Assembly (NCBI GenBank): GCA_938028845.1
Contig: CALIZJ010000097.1
Coordinates: 1-7,665 of the forward strand
Origin: an uncultured Blautia sp.
GTDB taxonomy: Bacteria; Bacillota; Clostridia; Lachnospirales; Lachnospiraceae
Direction: 5' to 3'
Length of the DNA stretch: 7,665 bases
The notes under the pieces: model-generated
What the model was told of the DNA's origin: nothing
Database searches by the model: none
The model's input: the letters and a program-made list of their open reading frames with translations, nothing else
Part shown: one piece after another, positions 5,561-7,665 of the stretch
Layout of the letters: each line of letters starts with the position of its first letter
Position numbering within the stretch: the first letter of the stretch is position 1
Made by a program: the position numbers and the translations under genes

Positions 5561-7630
5561 TTAAAATTCCTTCCACTCTGTGGTTATCTTTTCGCCGGAT
5601 GTTACCCTCTTTTCACAGACAAGGGGCAGGTTTCTGGAGGAGCTCCCCACCTTGATCCGGTAAACACCGTCCTCTTTCGCCCATTTTTCCAGGGCAGTGT
5701 TATAATATGCAAACATATCCTCTGTCAAAGGAATCACTACCTTTTGCTCCTGATGTGCCGGGATACGAACCTTTTTAAACGCTCTCAATTCCTGGGCGGG
5801 ATGGCTGTTCCAGGACTCTTTTGGAAATTCTATATAAACCTGAGCCGTCTCTTCCCCGTCCCATCCGCTTGTGTTTTCTATGATAAAGGTCAGTTCCTTT
5901 TCACTAAGTTGAAGCTCTTTATATACAAAAGAAGAATAGGACAGTCCGAAGCCAAATTCGTATTCCGGCTGGATGTGACTGGTATCAAAATCCCGGTATC
6001 CCACCATCATTTGTTCTTTATATACCACCTTATAGCCGTCCCCCGGATAGTATTTCAGGCTTTCCACATCCAGGATGCTTCTGGGAAAAGTTTCCGCAAG
6101 ACGTCCGGAAGGATTGTTATATCCAAATAAGGTCTCGGCAACTGCCCTTCCCATACCCTGTCCGCCCAGCCAGCTTACAAGGATTCCCTGTACATACGGC
6201 TCCCATCTGTGGACAGCGATCACATCCCCCACATTCAGGATTGCCACGATCTTATCATTCACACGGTTGCAGAGTTTCATCACATATTCCTGGGTAGGGT
6301 TGAGAAAAATGTCGTGCCTGTCCATGGCCTCGCTGCTGCAGCTTAACTCCTGGTTTAAAAAGACAAGGATCACATCCGCCCAGGCAGCCTTTGGAAGAAG
6401 TTCTCCTTCCAAATGTCCGATGTCGCTTTTATAGGCGTCCAGCTTATCCGTCCCTACAAATTTTACCTCTGCCTCATCTCCCAGCAGTCTTTTTATCTCC
6501 TCTAAAGGAAGATCCACCTGGGTGGGATTCAGCACCCGGGAGCTTCCGTCTCCACCAATATAAGGATGGACTGCTCCGTCTCCTATCACCAGGACTTTCT
6601 TCGTCTCCTCTTTCTTTAAAGGAAGGATCTGCTCTTCATTTTTCAGCATAACGATGGACTTTCTAGCCGCCTCCACCGCCAACTCATGGTGTGCCGCAAA
6701 ATCGCAGGAGGGGCGGTCATAAACGCCTTTGGTCCGCTCATAAAACAAGGCGATCCTGGAAAGGGCTTCATCGATCATCTCCTTTGAAATTTCTCCCTTT
6801 TCGTATGCGTCCATAAGCTGCCCGAAAGCTTCCTCCTGGTAAGGCATACTCATCTCCACACTGGCCTTTAAAGCATAAGCCCTGTTTTTTACGGCGCTCC
6901 AGTCAGAGATGATCATTCCGTCAAATCCCCACTCCTCTCTTAGGATCTTTGAAAGAAGCTGCTGGTGTTCCGAAGCATACACGCCGTTGATCCGGTTGTA
7001 AGCACACATAATGGACCAGGGATGCTCTTCCTTTACCACCATCTCAAAGGGTTTAAGGTAAAACTCCCGGAAAGTGCGTCCGTCCACCTCGCTGGAAACA
7101 TACGCCCGTCCTTCCTCCTGATGATTCAGGGCAAAATGCTTAGGGCAGGCAGCTACCCCTTTCTCCTGTACTCCTCTTACATAGGCTCCTGCTAATTTTC
7201 CGGTTAAATAAGGATCCTCTGAAAAATATTCAAAGTTTCTTCCGCATAGAGGATGGCGCTTAATATTCATAGAAGGTCCTAAAATGGCGTTTACTTCCTT
7301 TGCCCTGTATTCTTCCCCAAGTGCATTTCCTACTTTTTCCACAAGCTCTGTATCCCAGGTGCAGCCCAATGCACATCCTGTAGGAAAAGCTGTGGATAAA
7401 ACCTCGTCCCCCTGTCCTGCGTTTGGAAATTGAGAACGGATTTTTTCCCTTTCCTGGGGGGTATCCTTGCTGTCGTCCGTCTTCATGCGAAGGCCGAACG
7501 GCCCGTCATGGTACCGCATAGGCTTCACCGAAGCCCCCTCTGGCACATAGCTTGTATTCATGCCGCCTCCGATCAGGCAGCGCATTTTTTCCTCTATAGA
7601 AAGGGTTTCTATCATCTCTTTGTAAGTCAT
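5561..7630 (-). CDS. Glycoside hydrolase family 3 beta-glycosidase (probably beta-glucosidase)
   Basis: A 689-residue cytoplasmic GH3 enzyme that removes non-reducing-end beta-linked sugars, usually glucose or xylose. The barrel (about 1-300) has YHDGPFGLR (40-48), GRNFEYFSEDP (130-140), KHFALNHQEEGR (164-175) and MIISDWSA (239-246) with D243 as nucleophile. The second, alpha/beta domain (about 318-520) contains SSEAMDRHD (432-440), where E434 fits the acid/base residue of E-x-x-DR segments. A fibronectin III-like domain follows (about 575-670). The PA14 insertion found in some GH3 enzymes is absent, and there is no signal peptide, so the substrate must be imported. The ATG at 7630 has GGGAGGA (7646-7640) upstream, and the following residues align with a typical GH3 beginning. 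It is the first complete gene of the visible operon, followed after 22 nt by a UroD-fold gene. The exact substrate is unknown; alpha-L-arabinofuranosidase or beta-xylosidase activity also occurs in the family. Confidence 0.93.
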   Translation of the reverse strand: MTYKEMIETLSIEEKMRCLIGGGMNTSYVPEGASVKPMRYHDGPFGLRMKTDDSKDTPQEREKIRSQFPNAGQGDEVLSTAFPTGCALGCTWDTELVEKVGNALGEEYRAKEVNAILGPSMNIKRHPLCGRNFEYFSEDPYLTGKLAGAYVRGVQEKGVAACPKHFALNHQEEGRAYVSSEVDGRTFREFYLKPFEMVVKEEHPWSIMCAYNRINGVYASEHQQLLSKILREEWGFDGMIISDWSAVKNRAYALKASVEMSMPYQEEAFGQLMDAYEKGEISKEMIDEALSRIALFYERTKGVYDRPSCDFAAHHELAVEAARKSIVMLKNEEQILPLKKEETKKVLVIGDGAVHPYIGGDGSSRVLNPTQVDLPLEEIKRLLGDEAEVKFVGTDKLDAYKSDIGHLEGELLPKAAWADVILVFLNQELSCSSEAMDRHDIFLNPTQEYVMKLCNRVNDKIVAILNVGDVIAVHRWEPYVQGILVSWLGGQGMGRAVAETLFGYNNPSGRLAETFPRSILDVESLKYYPGDGYKVVYKEQMMVGYRDFDTSHIQPEYEFGFGLSYSSFVYKELQLSEKELTFIIENTSGWDGEETAQVYIEFPKESWNSHPAQELRAFKKVRIPAHQEQKVVIPLTEDMFAYYNTALEKWAKEDGVYRIKVGSSSRNLPLVCEKRVTSGEKITTEWKEF

Positions 7631-7635
7631 ACGTT

Positions 7636-7665
7636 TTAATCCTCCCTGGAAATAACCATCTGCTG
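7636..7665 (-). CDS. Possible 3' end of an upstream operon gene (partial)
   Basis: Reading leftward from the right edge, one frame gives QQMVISRED and then TAA at 7638-7636, just 5 nt before the GH3 start and overlapping its ribosome binding site. The same overlap of a stop region with the next binding site is seen at the junction near 4510-4525, so an upstream gene in the same operon is plausible. With nine codons visible, chance cannot be excluded and the family cannot be recognised. Confidence 0.25.
   Translation of the reverse strand, partial: QQMVISRED

Noticed and set aside
4783..5655. 290-codon + strand open frame opposite the second UroD-fold gene
   Set aside because: It lies antisense to a gene with clear family motifs, has no recognisable protein features, no ribosome binding site of note, and reads like the complement of coding sequence.
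5744..6434. Two overlapping + strand open frames opposite the GH3 gene
   Set aside because: Both are shadows of a GH3 gene whose domains are continuous through the region.

Overview
The window looks like part of a carbohydrate-utilisation locus of a Clostridia-type Bacillota, most likely a Lachnospiraceae gut bacterium. This is an inference from strong GGAGG-type ribosome binding sites, AT-rich intergenic regions, sigma-70-like promoters and the mix of protein families; no rRNA or other phylogenetic marker is present. Five complete genes are seen, one on the + strand and four on the - strand. There is no mobile element, CRISPR array, tRNA or rRNA.

Layout. Positions 1-295 are a divergent regulatory region. 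A strong + strand promoter drives an AraC-family regulator (296-1168). A second, leftward promoter points at a gene that lies mostly or wholly beyond the left edge. The regulator converges on a UroD-fold gene (1254-2231, -), with a hairpin terminator between them that should work in both directions. Upstream of that UroD-fold gene (2232-2420) lies a second promoter that is nearly a copy of the leftward promoter at the left end: a 37-bp block matching at 33 positions, followed on the - strand by the same distance to TATAAT. Further right is a tightly packed - strand operon read from right to left: a GH3 beta-glycosidase (7630-5561), a second and different UroD-fold protein (5538-4510) and a large GH38-like/DUF5054-type putative glycosidase (4508-2421). 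The operon probably continues past the right edge, so its promoter is not visible.

How the genes may work together. The three operon enzymes and the 2231-1254 UroD-fold protein lack signal peptides and should be cytoplasmic. Some transporter, not seen here, must bring in an oligosaccharide or glycoside, which the GH3 and GH38-like enzymes would cleave. The AraC regulator has a complete cupin metal-ligand set and probably senses the substrate or a product, then acts at the paired 37-bp sites. The role of the two UroD-fold proteins is unknown. They lack the RQAGR-type motif of true uroporphyrinogen decarboxylase, and by eye each has lost a different ligand of the His-x-Cys...Cys zinc site of the methyltransferase branch. 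No haem genes, corrinoid protein or corrinoid activator are in view. The most interesting reading is an uncharacterised glycoside-processing pathway in which UroD-fold enzymes act on the sugar or the aglycone, but this is a hypothesis.
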